64,000 bases of DNA from CAZUWH01 sp964624075 (GTDB lineage: Bacteria; Pseudomonadota; Alphaproteobacteria; Rhodospirillales; Rhodospirillaceae). The notes beneath the pieces are model-generated. The model saw only the letters and a program-made list of their open reading frames with translations, was not told the DNA's origin and made no database searches. The stretch is from assembly GCA_964624075.1 (NCBI GenBank), contig CAZUWH010000001.1, positions 186,001 through 250,000 on the forward strand, read 5' to 3'. Positions 55,393 through 63,718 of the stretch are shown here, in pieces; the first letter of the stretch is position 1; each line of letters begins with the position of its first letter. A program made the translations under genes and the position numbers.

Positions 55393-55418
55393 CGGCAGCC
55401 CTCCCTGGCGGGCTGCCG
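55393..55418. other. Perfect 9-bp hairpin between fabD and fabG
   Basis: CGGCAGCCC (55393-55401) pairs with GGGCTGCCG (55410-55418) around an eight-base loop. No T-run follows on the minus strand, so it is more likely an mRNA processing or attenuation structure than a terminator. Confidence 0.4.
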
Positions 55419-55530
55419 TGTTGCACGCTTTTCCCGAAAACGGGCCACGGTGGGCAGATAGGAACACTTCTGTCCGGAATCGCACCCGCTCGGAAGGGGA
55501 ATTTCGAGACTGTCCCCGGATCAATTCAGA

Positions 55531-56472
55531 TCAAATCGTCTTCAGAAAAGCCTCGATGTCATGGGGTGCATGCATGGCCACGCCCGAAAGATCCCGCGCG
55601 ATGCGCTTGGCAAGCCCAGTCAGCACCTTACCGGCGCCGATTTCGACCACCTGTGTTACCCCGTGTTCGCGCATATATATCATGCTTTCCCGCCACCGGA
55701 CAGCACTGGTAATCTGATCAATCAGAAGTACCCGGATGACGTCCGGTTCCTCGACCCGGCGGGCCGTGACATTGGCCACCAGAGGAACCACCGGCCGTTC
55801 CAGTGCTATCCCTGCCAGAAACACAGCCGTGGCGTCGGCGGCCGGCTGCATGAGCTCGCAGTGAAAAGGAGCGGAAACCGGCAACATCATGCTTCGCTTG
55901 GCGCCACAGGCCGCCGCCAGAACGACGGCTCGTTCGACGGCGGCGAGATGACCGCTTACCACCACCTGGGCCGGGGCATTGTCATTGGCTGCCGTACAGA
56001 TTTGCCCTTCTGCCGCCCGTTCGGCCACCTCCCGGGCCATGTCGAGATCGAGCCCGATCAACGCTGCCATGGCCCCTAGCCCCACCGGTACGGCCTTCTG
56101 CATGGCTTGGCCGCGCACCTTTACCAGACGCACTGCATCAGCCAGCGCAAAACTCCTCGCCGCTGCCAGAGCTGAATACTCACCCAATGAATGTCCGGCC
56201 ACGAACTTGGCCTGTTGCGAGAGTTCCAGGCCGCCTTCACCTTCCATCACCCGCATGATGGCCATGCTGACCGTCAACAGGGCTGGCTGGGCATTTTCCG
56301 TCAACACCAGTTCGTTTTCCGGCCCCTCGAACATAAGGCGGCTTAGGTGCTGTTTCAACGCCTCGTCAACCTCCTCGAAGACGAGACGGGCGGCGGGAAA
56401 GGCCCCTACCAGTTCCCGACCCATGCCAACGAATTGGGACCCCTGCCCCGGAAACACGAACGCCCGCGCCAT
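55531..56472 (-). CDS. fabD: Malonyl-CoA:ACP transacylase FabD
   Basis: Loads malonyl groups onto ACP. The 313-residue product has FVFPGQGSQFVGMG near residues 5-18, the active-site Ser95 in VAGHSLGEYSAL, the VSAPFHCELM histidine near 200 and VVEIGAGKVLTGLAKRI near 274-290. The start is at MARAFVFPG (56472); two further codons upstream are open. It is divergent from rpsF. Confidence 0.96.
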   Translation of the reverse strand: MARAFVFPGQGSQFVGMGRELVGAFPAARLVFEEVDEALKQHLSRLMFEGPENELVLTENAQPALLTVSMAIMRVMEGEGGLELSQQAKFVAGHSLGEYSALAAARSFALADAVRLVKVRGQAMQKAVPVGLGAMAALIGLDLDMAREVAERAAEGQICTAANDNAPAQVVVSGHLAAVERAVVLAAACGAKRSMMLPVSAPFHCELMQPAADATAVFLAGIALERPVVPLVANVTARRVEEPDVIRVLLIDQITSAVRWRESMIYMREHGVTQVVEIGAGKVLTGLAKRIARDLSGVAMHAPHDIEAFLKTI

Positions 56473-56542
56473 CAGCAACCCATCCTCCGTTATCCAAAGG
56501 TGATGCTAGTCATACCGGCCCTGACAACTCTGTCAAGTGTGC

Positions 56543-56570
56543 TTGCACGAAAATAGAAACGGTGTATAGT
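56543..56570 (+). promoter_or_regulatory. Predicted sigma-70-type promoter for rpsF-rpsR-rplI
   Basis: TTGCAC (56543-56548) and TATAGT (56565-56570) are separated by 16 bp, about 85 bp before the rpsF ATG, in the divergent fabD-rpsF gap. Both boxes are one or two bases from the bacterial consensus. Confidence 0.6.
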
Positions 56571-56654
56571 GCGCTCCCGCGAACTCCTTGCCGAATCCTA
56601 AAGGTTCGGCTATGCCCGCCCGGCGGGACGAGAAAAGCCACGAGGGGTGCAAGT

Positions 56655-57152
56655 ATGCCATTTTATGAAACTGTTTTCATCCTGCGCCAGGATGCCTCGA
56701 CCCAGCAGGTTGAAAACCTGACGGACCAGTTTATTGCCCTCATCAGCGCGCAAGGGGGGCGAATCGGTAAGCGTGAAAGTTGGGGCCTGCGCAATCTGGC
56801 CTATCGGATTAAGAAGAATCGCAAAGGGCACTATGTCCTCTTCACTATCGACGCCCTGCCGGAAGCCATTCTCGAAATGGAGCGGCAGATGCGTATCAAC
56901 GAAGATGTGTTGCGCTATCTGACGGTCAGGACCGACAAGCTCGACGATCAGCCATCGCCGATTCTGCAAAATCGCGGCGGACGGGAGGGTGAACGGGGCC
57001 GATTCGGACGTGAACGTGAAGGAGGTGGGCGATTCGGCCGGGAACGTCGGGGAAGCGAACGCGGTGGCGAACGTGACGGCGATCGCGGGAGTGAACGAAG
57101 TTCTGACCGTGGCGAAGGTTGCAGTGACAAGTCCAGCGAGGGAGATGCGTGA
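56655..57152 (+). CDS. rpsF: 30S ribosomal protein S6 with Arg/Gly/Glu-rich tail
   Basis: Small-subunit protein that binds S18. Residues 1-97 are the S6 fold (MPFYETVFILRQD; WGLRNLAYRIKKNRKGHYVLF; INEDVLRYLTVR). The product is 165 residues because of a low-complexity tail from about residue 107, built from RGGRE, RGRFGRE and ERGGERDGD-like repeats. Long charged S6 tails are common in alphaproteobacteria; this one is Arg-Gly-rich rather than purely acidic. The stop overlaps the rpsR ATG by one base (TGATG). Confidence 0.96.
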   Translation: MPFYETVFILRQDASTQQVENLTDQFIALISAQGGRIGKRESWGLRNLAYRIKKNRKGHYVLFTIDALPEAILEMERQMRINEDVLRYLTVRTDKLDDQPSPILQNRGGREGERGRFGREREGGGRFGRERRGSERGGERDGDRGSERSSDRGEGCSDKSSEGDA

Positions 57153-57385
57153 TGCCGGTTCCACGTCGCCCCTTTTTCCGCCGCCGCAAAACCTGCCCGT
57201 TCTCGGGAGCGGAGGCGCCGCGGATCGATTACAAGGATGTGCGGCTGCTCCAGCGTTATATCTCCGAACGAGGCAAGATCGTTCCGAGCCGAATCACGGC
57301 GGTATCAGCCAAGAAGCAGCGAGAGTTGGCCCGCGCCATCAAGCGCGCCCGCTATCTGGCTCTTCTGCCCTATGTGATCAGCTAG
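57152..57385 (+). CDS. rpsR: 30S ribosomal protein S18
   Basis: S18, the partner of S6 on the 16S platform. The 77-residue product reads MPVPRRPFFRRRKTCPFSGAEA, IDYKDVRLLQRYISERGKIVPSRITAVSAKKQR, AIKRARYLALLPYV. The ATG at 57152 overlaps the rpsF stop by one base, so the two are translationally coupled. rplI follows after 179 bp. Confidence 0.97.
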   Translation: MPVPRRPFFRRRKTCPFSGAEAPRIDYKDVRLLQRYISERGKIVPSRITAVSAKKQRELARAIKRARYLALLPYVIS

Positions 57386-57564
57386 GGCGGGGAGACAGCC
57401 GTCGAGCCGTTTGCCGTATCGTGCGGTAGCGTGCTCCGGCTGTCTCAAGAGTGCGAAGCGGGAGCGCGGAAGATCTTCCAAGCGTCTGGTCTTGCACGGA
57501 GGGGAGCCGAGTCTGCGACAGAAATGCCGACAGGCATAAGGGTGCGGCTATGGGAGGGAAAGGA

Positions 57565-58086
57565 ATGGAAGTCGTTTTGCTTGAGCGGGTCGAAAAACTT
57601 GGCCAGATGGGAGATGTGGTCAAGGTCCGCCCCGGTTATGCCCGCAATTATCTGTTGCCGCAACGGAAGGCCATGCGTGCGACCAAGGAGAACCTGGCAT
57701 ATTTCCAGCAGCAGCGTACCCAGCTCGAAGCCATCAATCTGAGGCACCGCGAGGAGGCTATGGCAGTCGCCGCCAAAATGGATGGGCTGGTGCTGTTCAT
57801 CGTTCGTCAGGCTGGCGAAAGCGGACAGCTTTATGGTTCGGTGGCAACCCGCGACATCGCCGAAGTCGTCACGACAGCCGGGTTTACCTTGCAGCGCAGC
57901 CAGGTACAATTGAGCAAGGCTATCAAAACCCTTGGCAAAACAGATGTGCGCATTTCTCTGCATCCTGAGGTGGCTGTCACGGTGACCATCATCGTAGTTC
58001 GTTCCGTCGAAGAGGCCAATGCTGGCCGCAAGCGTGAATCACCTCCTGCAGATGACAGCGCAGTAGAGGCCGTGAAAGAAGGCTGA
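57565..58086 (+). CDS. rplI: 50S ribosomal protein L9
   Basis: Large-subunit protein near the L1 stalk. The 173-residue product has the L9 signature VEKLGQMGDVVKVRPGYARNYLLPQRKA near residues 9-36, the long connecting helix, and the C-terminal domain with LYGSVATRDIAE near 93-104. GGGAAAGGA just upstream supports the ATG at 57565; the open frame begins at 57451. Confidence 0.96.
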   Translation: MEVVLLERVEKLGQMGDVVKVRPGYARNYLLPQRKAMRATKENLAYFQQQRTQLEAINLRHREEAMAVAAKMDGLVLFIVRQAGESGQLYGSVATRDIAEVVTTAGFTLQRSQVQLSKAIKTLGKTDVRISLHPEVAVTVTIIVVRSVEEANAGRKRESPPADDSAVEAVKEG

Positions 58087-58158
58087 AAACAGACAACCAG
58101 GAAGGAAAGTGATCCAACCCGAGTGTCTAACCCGATTGCCTCCCGCGCCTTGAAGTCT

Positions 58159-58794
58159 TCATATCTCCGGAAAGGCGCACAGATCGCGCACGATGCACTG
58201 TGCGCATGCGGGCTTGCGGGCCTTGCAGACGTAACGGCCATGCAGAATCAGCCAGTGATGCGCATACTGTCGATAATGATTCGGGACGATAGAATCCAAT
58301 TGTTTCTCTACTTCAAGCGGAGTCCGCCCCTGTGCCAGGCACGAACGATTACAGACTCTGAAGACATGTGTATCAACAGCGATGGTCGGCTGTCCGAAGG
58401 CGACGTTCAGCACCACGTTGGCGCTCTTGCGGCCGACCCCTGGCAGTTCCTCCAGGGCAACACGATCGGCTGGGACCTTCCCCTCATGACGTGCGACCAA
58501 AACGCGGGACAAGGCCACGATGTGACGGGCCTTGCTGTTGAACAGGCCGATGGTCCTGATATATGTTTTCAGCCCCTCCTCGCCCAGGGCCAGCATCCTA
58601 GCCGGTGTATCGGCAACGGCAAACAGTGCGCCCGTTACCTGGTTCACGCTCCTATCTGTGGCCTGCAATGACAGAACTACCGCCACGAGCATGGTATAGG
58701 GACTATGAAAGACGAGCTCGCTCTTCGGTGCAGGATTGGCCGCAGCAAGGCGGCTGAAAAACGCCTCACCCCGTGATGCCTCTACCACTCTCAC
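58159..58794 (-). CDS. nth: Endonuclease III
   Basis: DNA glycosylase/AP lyase for oxidised pyrimidines. The 211-residue product has the helix-hairpin-helix LEELPGVGRKSANVVLN with catalytic Lys123, the catalytic Asp141 in VDTHVFRVCNR, and the Fe-S cluster pattern C-x6-C-x2-C-x5-C (190, 197, 200, 206). It faces rplI with a 70-bp gap. Confidence 0.96.
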   Translation of the reverse strand: MRVVEASRGEAFFSRLAAANPAPKSELVFHSPYTMLVAVVLSLQATDRSVNQVTGALFAVADTPARMLALGEEGLKTYIRTIGLFNSKARHIVALSRVLVARHEGKVPADRVALEELPGVGRKSANVVLNVAFGQPTIAVDTHVFRVCNRSCLAQGRTPLEVEKQLDSIVPNHYRQYAHHWLILHGRYVCKARKPACAQCIVRDLCAFPEI

Positions 58795-58850
58795 GTTTCC
58801 TGTACTTTCTGGGCTTCTGAAGCGGCACCCCGATCCCCCCTCCTGCTACT

Positions 58851-58976
58851 TCAACCCTGGCGGGCCTTGTAGCGCGGGTGCCTCTTATTGATGATATAGA
58901 CACGTCCCTTGCGACGCACCACATGACAATCCTTTTCCCGCTCCTTGGCCGAGCGCAACGAATTCCGAACCTTCAT
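58851..58976 (-). CDS. rpmJ: 50S ribosomal protein L36, zinc-free type
   Basis: A 41-residue protein MKVRNSLRSAKEREKD-CHVVRRKGRVYIINKRHPRYKARQG. This is the longer L36 form lacking the zinc C-x2-C...C-x4-H pattern; it is typical of alphaproteobacteria and similar to YkgO. It is the only L36 gene visible in the window. It stands alone between nth and ndk. Confidence 0.95.
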   Translation of the reverse strand: MKVRNSLRSAKEREKDCHVVRRKGRVYIINKRHPRYKARQG

Positions 58977-59060
58977 GAAACCAGATTCCTTCTTTTTTTG
59001 CCAGCGACAAAGCTAGCACCATATGGGTGCCACCCGTTTCTGTCAACCATGACACGGCGG

Positions 59061-59195
59061 ATCAGCAATCTAGGACGGCAAGCCCTCCCCCGATCCAAGG
59101 GGGAGGAGGTCTTCCCTCCAGGAGGAGGGGAGTGCAGGGGTGCCTCTTCTGCAAATCAGTGTCATTCCCATAATGAGAATCACTGCGGCGGGATC
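59061..59195. repeat. Dispersed repeat family 2, copy b
   Basis: Ordered blocks: ATCAGCAATCTAGG, CCCTCCCCCGATCCAAGGGGGAGG, GGGGTGCCTCTTCTGCAAATCA and CATTCCCATAATGAGAATCACTGC. This is the most complete copy and has no N or mononucleotide break. It occupies most of the rpmJ-ndk gap. Confidence 0.75.
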
Positions 59196-59325
59196 AGCGG
59201 CTGTTTGGGAGGGGAGGGGGGCGTCTTCACCTGTATTTCGTTTCATATTTTCATGGAGGCATGAAAGACAACGTGTGAGGAAACCAGAGGTTCCCTCACA
59301 CCACCTTCAAGTTCTTGCCGTGATG

Positions 59326-59748
59326 TCAGCCAACGATTTCGATCTCGGCGAAGAAGAAGGCGACTTCCCGTCTAGCCGTTTCAGGCGAGTCTGAGCCATG
59401 CACCGAATTGGCCTCGACATTCTCGGCAAAGGTGGCACGAATGGTCCCCGCTGCGGCGTTGGCCGGATTGGTGGCCCCCATCACCTCGCGATAGCGGGCA
59501 ATGGCATTTTCGCCTTCTAGCACCTGAACGACCACCGGCCCTGAGGTCATGAATTCGACCAGAGCATTGAAAAACGATCGTTCCCGATGCACGTCATAGA
59601 ACAGGCGCGCCATTTCAGTCAACAGGCGAATGCGCTTCTGGGCGATGATGCGCAGGCTGGCTTCCTCGATCATGGCATTGATCTTGCCCGTCAAGTTGCG
59701 GCGCGTTGCATCGGGCTTGATAATGGAAAGCGTGTGCTCGATAGGCAT
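59326..59748 (-). CDS. ndk: Nucleoside diphosphate kinase
   Basis: Exchanges gamma phosphates between nucleoside tri- and diphosphates. The 140-residue product has the phospho-histidine in NSVHGSDSPETA at residue 117, IIKPDATRRN near 9-18 and GATNPANAA near 91-99. The ATG at 59748 gives the usual family length; upstream sequence in frame is unconserved. Confidence 0.97.
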   Translation of the reverse strand: MPIEHTLSIIKPDATRRNLTGKINAMIEEASLRIIAQKRIRLLTEMARLFYDVHRERSFFNALVEFMTSGPVVVQVLEGENAIARYREVMGATNPANAAAGTIRATFAENVEANSVHGSDSPETARREVAFFFAEIEIVG

Positions 59749-60103
59749 CGCGTGGTTCTCTCTTGCTATTGCCCTGTCTTGTCCTACCAGAGAACGACTC
59801 CTTGCAAAGGATTCCCGTGTCTCGGACTTCGAAAAAAGCACACGGTCCCCTTCCGGTGGTTTCCGCGCGCAAACGGGGCGGGTTATAGACCGGAATGGCC
59901 AAAGAGGCAAGACTAATGGAAGTGAGACTCGGGACAATCGGGTGAGGGAATATAGACTTGCGGTCAGGCGTGGCCCGGAAATGAGGTTCATGAGGGATTA
60001 AAGATTAATTTCTTGATTGATTCAATATACTATACTAGCTAGCGCGAGCCGGGATTGATGCGCGTGAGCGTGGTTGCTTGTAGAATCGTGGCAGATACGA
60101 AAC
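59749..60103. other. Divergent gap between ndk and yjbQ
   Basis: No gene. The right part (60003-60045) is strongly AT-rich, with TTGATT and overlapping TATACTATACT, and is probably the yjbQ promoter region; I cannot assign exact boxes. Confidence 0.4.
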
Positions 60104-60526
60104 ATGATGAAACAGGCCCAGGAAACATTGACCGTCCTGACAACGGGAGAAGGCTTTTTCGACATCACCCGTGATATAACCACCTGGGTGGAGCGGCAGG
60201 ACGTCCATACCGGTCTGCTGACCCTGTTCAGCCAGCATACCTCGGCTGGTCTGACCATTCAGGAAAATGCCGATCCCGATGTAATAAAGGATCTTGAAAC
60301 CTTTTTCAAACGCCTGGTGCCGGAGGCACAACAGCTTTACCGCCACACCATCGAAGGACCGGACGACATGCCGGCTCATATCAGGACCATGCTGACCGGC
60401 ATTCATCTCTCTATCCCCGTTCGCGACAGGCATCCGGTTCTGGGAATTTGGCAGGGGATCTATCTTGCTGAATGCCGCCAACGCCCGCACACCCGCCGTA
60501 TCGTCATGCATCTGGTCGGGCTTTGA
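60104..60526 (+). CDS. YjbQ/UPF0047 family protein
   Basis: Small conserved protein; E. coli YjbQ has weak thiamine phosphate synthase activity and the physiological role is unsettled. The 140-residue product has the family motifs GFFDITRDITTWV near residues 18-30, FSQHTSAGLTIQENADPDV near 43-61 (metal-binding His), EGPDDMPAHIRTMLTG near 84-99 and LGIWQGIYLAECR near 113-125. Two adjacent ATG codons (60104, 60107) could start it. Confidence 0.9.
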   Translation: MMKQAQETLTVLTTGEGFFDITRDITTWVERQDVHTGLLTLFSQHTSAGLTIQENADPDVIKDLETFFKRLVPEAQQLYRHTIEGPDDMPAHIRTMLTGIHLSIPVRDRHPVLGIWQGIYLAECRQRPHTRRIVMHLVGL

Positions 60527-60578
60527 GAAGAAAAGGGCAGGCAGGTGCCGTCGGATGGCGCAGGTAATGATCCGGTGG

Positions 60579-62030
60579 TCAATGCGCGATCACCTGGGTG
60601 GTATCTGCGACGTAGCTTTTGAAACGGGTCAGTTCCTGTGCCGTTAGACGAACCGGTACCACGAGATCACTCTTATTCATGGGGTTGACCTGGCGATTGT
60701 CAACCAGCACCTCGTAATAAAGGTGCGGCCCGGTTGCAAGACCAGTCATGCCGACATAGCCGATCGGCTGTCCCTTTTTCACCCGTTGGCCTTTCTTCAG
60801 GTGAGGCGCGAATCCATCCAGATGGGCGTAGGCAGTCGAAAGAACATCGCTATGGCGAAGGCGGATATAGAGACCGTAGTTGCCACGCCGGCCCATGTCC
60901 TCGACTACGCCATCAGTGGCCGCAAGGGTGCGTGTTCCCCGCGGCGCGCGGTAGTCCACGCCGCGGTGGAATCGTTTGTTGCCCAGAACGGGATGGATAC
61001 GCCAGCCCCAGCCCGAGCTGATTTCGACCACATGATCAATAGGTGTGCGCAGATCGACCAAGGCTACGCCCCGTCCCTCTTCGTCGAGGTAGGCGACCTT
61101 GGTCTCACTCAGAGGAAAGCGGTAGAGACGATGCTCGCGCCCTTTATCATGCAGTGCAGCGAACCGCAGGACCGATTCTCCCTCTCCAGGACTCTCATAG
61201 ACGATTGTCAGGGTGGCCTGGCGACTCGGCCTGACCGGAAGAACAGGAACCACCGCCGTCTTTACCTCCTGCACGACCGGGGCAGGGAAACCCACGAGAG
61301 AACGGTCCAGGCCCCGGTCCAGGGAGAGAACACGGCGATGCAGCTTTCCTTCCCGGTCGGGGAGACCACGCACGAAACGGCCATCGGGCGTGCGCCAGAA
61401 GGTGAGGCGGGGGCCATCGGGAATACGGAGCGCAAGTGTGGCCATCTGCTGTTTTCCACCCCGATCCGCCCCATGCAGAACCATCAGGGCATCACCAGGA
61501 CGGACGCGGCGGGCATCCATCGCACCGGCCAGCACCTGGGCAATGGCGTTGGCATCATTGATTGATACGCCATGCTGTTTCAGCATACCGACGACGGTAT
61601 CTCCTTTGCCAAGAATCAACTGCTCATATGCCATAACCATGCTATCTTCTCGTGTTGTCATGGGATCGCACGTATGAACGGCATGCCGGACGGCTTGCGG
61701 CGGGTGGGGCGGAAGGGGGACCCGACGTGCCGTTTGCGCGCCTTTTACGGCTGCGGCCTTTGTCTCTTTCAGGTCTTTCATATCCGTCGCAGCGTGAGGA
61801 GAGGACTTTGGTGTGGCGAGGAAGGTGGGCCTGGGAAGGGGCAGAGGGATGTTGGGAGGTGGAGCGTCACGGGCAGGGGAGGGGAGAGCCCAGGCCGTGC
61901 CGCCCTCAACCATGCCCGCGCCCAGACCTGCGATCATGATCGACAGCGCCTTGAGCAGCATTGTATTCCTGGTGTTCTTGGTCTTCTTGGTGTTCCTGTC
62001 GCTCTTTGTTCCCTTGTTTCGAAAGAGCAT
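60579..62030 (-). CDS. M23-family metallopeptidase with LysM-like region, exported
   Basis: Predicted periplasmic peptidoglycan endopeptidase of the MepM/ShyA type. The 483-residue product has a positively charged start, a membrane/signal segment (residues 24-48), a Pro-rich linker, a LysM-like and OapA-like region (LILGKGDTVVGMLKQHGVSINDANAIAQVL near 137-166), and a C-terminal LytM domain: the zinc His and Asp in RFHRGVDYRAPRGT near 350-363 and HLYYEV near 438-443, with an AYAHLD motif near 400. All zinc ligands are present. It lies alone, divergent from nothing, with yjbQ convergent. Confidence 0.9.
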   Translation of the reverse strand: MLFRNKGTKSDRNTKKTKNTRNTMLLKALSIMIAGLGAGMVEGGTAWALPSPARDAPPPNIPLPLPRPTFLATPKSSPHAATDMKDLKETKAAAVKGAQTARRVPLPPHPPQAVRHAVHTCDPMTTREDSMVMAYEQLILGKGDTVVGMLKQHGVSINDANAIAQVLAGAMDARRVRPGDALMVLHGADRGGKQQMATLALRIPDGPRLTFWRTPDGRFVRGLPDREGKLHRRVLSLDRGLDRSLVGFPAPVVQEVKTAVVPVLPVRPSRQATLTIVYESPGEGESVLRFAALHDKGREHRLYRFPLSETKVAYLDEEGRGVALVDLRTPIDHVVEISSGWGWRIHPVLGNKRFHRGVDYRAPRGTRTLAATDGVVEDMGRRGNYGLYIRLRHSDVLSTAYAHLDGFAPHLKKGQRVKKGQPIGYVGMTGLATGPHLYYEVLVDNRQVNPMNKSDLVVPVRLTAQELTRFKSYVADTTQVIAH

Positions 62031-62263
62031 ATGCCTCCCTTTCCGCAGAAATATGCGCCTTGTGTCACACGGCTATAACCTCCAGGCCAGTCGGTTGTCA
62101 AACCGCGTTTCGCCATTGCAGAGATTCTTTGTAGGAATGTTACACTTTCCTTGTTGGCTTTTGCGCTACGCGGCGCGCTGCGACGGTGGGCGTTTGCGCG
62201 TGTGTCATGCGTGAGGCTTGTTGGTATTGTGGCTTGATGTACCAAGGCGACCGAGCATCGCTG

Positions 62264-63247
62264 TCAGCTTCCGAGGCAGGCCCGATAGCGTTCGATATTG
62301 ATGCGGACCCGTGTGGCCAGGGGAGGATCAGCCGGAGGGGGGACGAAGGGGGTGCCCGTCACGATTTCGTACAGACGCATATAGCGGCGCGCAAATTCGA
62401 CGACTGTTTCGGCAGGCAAAGATGGAATCGGCTGGCGATAAGGATCGCAGCGGGCCATTACCCAGGCCCGCGCGAAGTCCTTGTCCAGATTCTCGGGCTT
62501 CTCGCCTCTGGCCATGCGGCCTTCATAACTGTCGGCCAGCCAGTAACGGCTGCTGTCTGGCGTATGGACCTCGTCGGCTACCATCAGCCGGCCATCGCGG
62601 GTAAGACCGAATTCGTACTTGGTATCAACCAGGATCAGGCCATAGCGGCGGGTGATATCCCTGCCCCGGACGAACAGGCGCAGAGCGGCGCTGGCCACCT
62701 CTTCCCACCGGTCAGCCGGGAGCAGGCCACGCGTGACGATATCAGCCGCCGTGATCGGCTCATCATGGCCTCCCCCCTCCGCCTTGGTGGTGGGCGTAAT
62801 GACCGGGTGCGGCAGGAGATGATTTTCCTGCAAACCATCGGGAAAGCGGAGACCGTACAGGGTTCGCTCCCCTGTCTTGTATAATGTCCAGAGCGATGTC
62901 CTGCTGGTTCCAGCCATGTAGGCACGGACCACGATCTCAATCGGGAGCATGTCGAGCCGTTCGACCACAACGGCATTGGGGTCAATGGCCGCCCGCACGT
63001 GATTGGCAATGATGTCGGCTGTTTGTTGGAACCAGTACAGTGCCATCTGGTTGAGAATCTGACCCTTGAAGGGAATGCAACCGATGACCCGGTCGAACAC
63101 GCTGAGCCGGTCCGTTGCCACCAGAATCCGGCTTCCCTCCGTCAGGTCAAAGGCATCACGCACCTTGCCACTGTAAGAGCAGGGTAGACCCGGCAGCGCG
63201 AAGCCGGCCAGTACCGCATGTTGCTGGATCTCTGCGTCCCCTATCAT
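62264..63247 (-). CDS. purC: SAICAR synthase PurC
   Basis: Phosphoribosylaminoimidazole-succinocarboxamide synthase of purine synthesis. The 327-residue product belongs to the longer PurC type and has SGKVRDAFDL near residues 26-35, VVERLDMLPIEIVVRAYMAGTSRTS near 93-117, LILVDTKYEFG near 205-215 and DEVHTPDSSRYW near 226-237. The open frame runs 117 codons further upstream, through repeat sequence, so the ATG at 63247 is preferred. It is divergent from ctrA. Confidence 0.95.
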   Translation of the reverse strand: MIGDAEIQQHAVLAGFALPGLPCSYSGKVRDAFDLTEGSRILVATDRLSVFDRVIGCIPFKGQILNQMALYWFQQTADIIANHVRAAIDPNAVVVERLDMLPIEIVVRAYMAGTSRTSLWTLYKTGERTLYGLRFPDGLQENHLLPHPVITPTTKAEGGGHDEPITAADIVTRGLLPADRWEEVASAALRLFVRGRDITRRYGLILVDTKYEFGLTRDGRLMVADEVHTPDSSRYWLADSYEGRMARGEKPENLDKDFARAWVMARCDPYRQPIPSLPAETVVEFARRYMRLYEIVTGTPFVPPPADPPLATRVRINIERYRACLGS

Positions 63248-63329
63248 CGGCGAACCTTCTTCCCTTGCCCCCTTGGGAAAGCCTTGGGGAAAAGGAATGG
63301 TACATTCATCGTCATGCCTGCGCAAGGGC

Positions 63330-63605
63330 ATGACCTCGCTCTCAGCAATTCTCGATATGGACTTTATTCCAAGTCGCCTTGGCAGACTCCACCCCAAAAT
63401 CCTTCTCTCCCAAGGGGGCAGATCCCCCCCCCAGGGGAAGGCGTGTTCCCTCTCTGGGGGGGGATGTCTGATGGGGAAAGCAGCGATTCCTCCATACTTC
63501 GCCGGGGCAGACTTGTGTGCATACGGTCGCCTGGAGGGGGAGGAGGGTGTGGGGATGCCTCTTCTGCAAATCAGAATTATCCCCATAGTGAAAATCACTG
63601 CCTCG
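63330..63605. repeat. Dispersed repeat family 2, copy c
   Basis: Blocks in order: TCAGCAATTCTCGATATGG, TTTATTCCAAGTCGCCTTGGCAG, C-rich/G-rich inverted segments (AGGGGGCAGATCCCCCCCCC; TCTCTGGGGGGGG), GGGATGCCTCTTCTGCAAATCA, and CCCCATAGTGAAAATCACTGC. It is longer than copies a and b through additional GC-rich sequence between the blocks. Confidence 0.7.
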
Positions 63606-63654
63606 CTTTCAGGGCATCCTGCCGCAAGGGAGGTACCCCTTCTTTAAGGGTTGC

Positions 63655-63683
63655 GTTGACGGTAGGCAGTGCCTATCGTCAAC
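63655..63683. promoter_or_regulatory. 29-base inverted repeat upstream of ctrA
   Basis: GTTGACGGTAGGCA (63655-63668) and TGCCTATCGTCAAC (63670-63683) are inverted around one central G, with a single mismatch. It ends 35 bp before the ctrA ATG. As DNA it looks like an operator for a dimeric repressor; as RNA it would form a strong hairpin in the 5' leader. Confidence 0.55.
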
Positions 63684-63718
63684 TGAACGTTTAAGTTATG
63701 GTCGCCAAAGGATTGCTA

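Larger units (their letters stand above)
63248..63718. other. purC-ctrA divergent region
   Basis: The 471-bp gap has no gene. Most is repeat family 2 copy c (about 63330-63605). The last 65 bp hold the long palindrome before ctrA. Promoters for two essential genes must lie in or beside the repeat. Confidence 0.6.
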
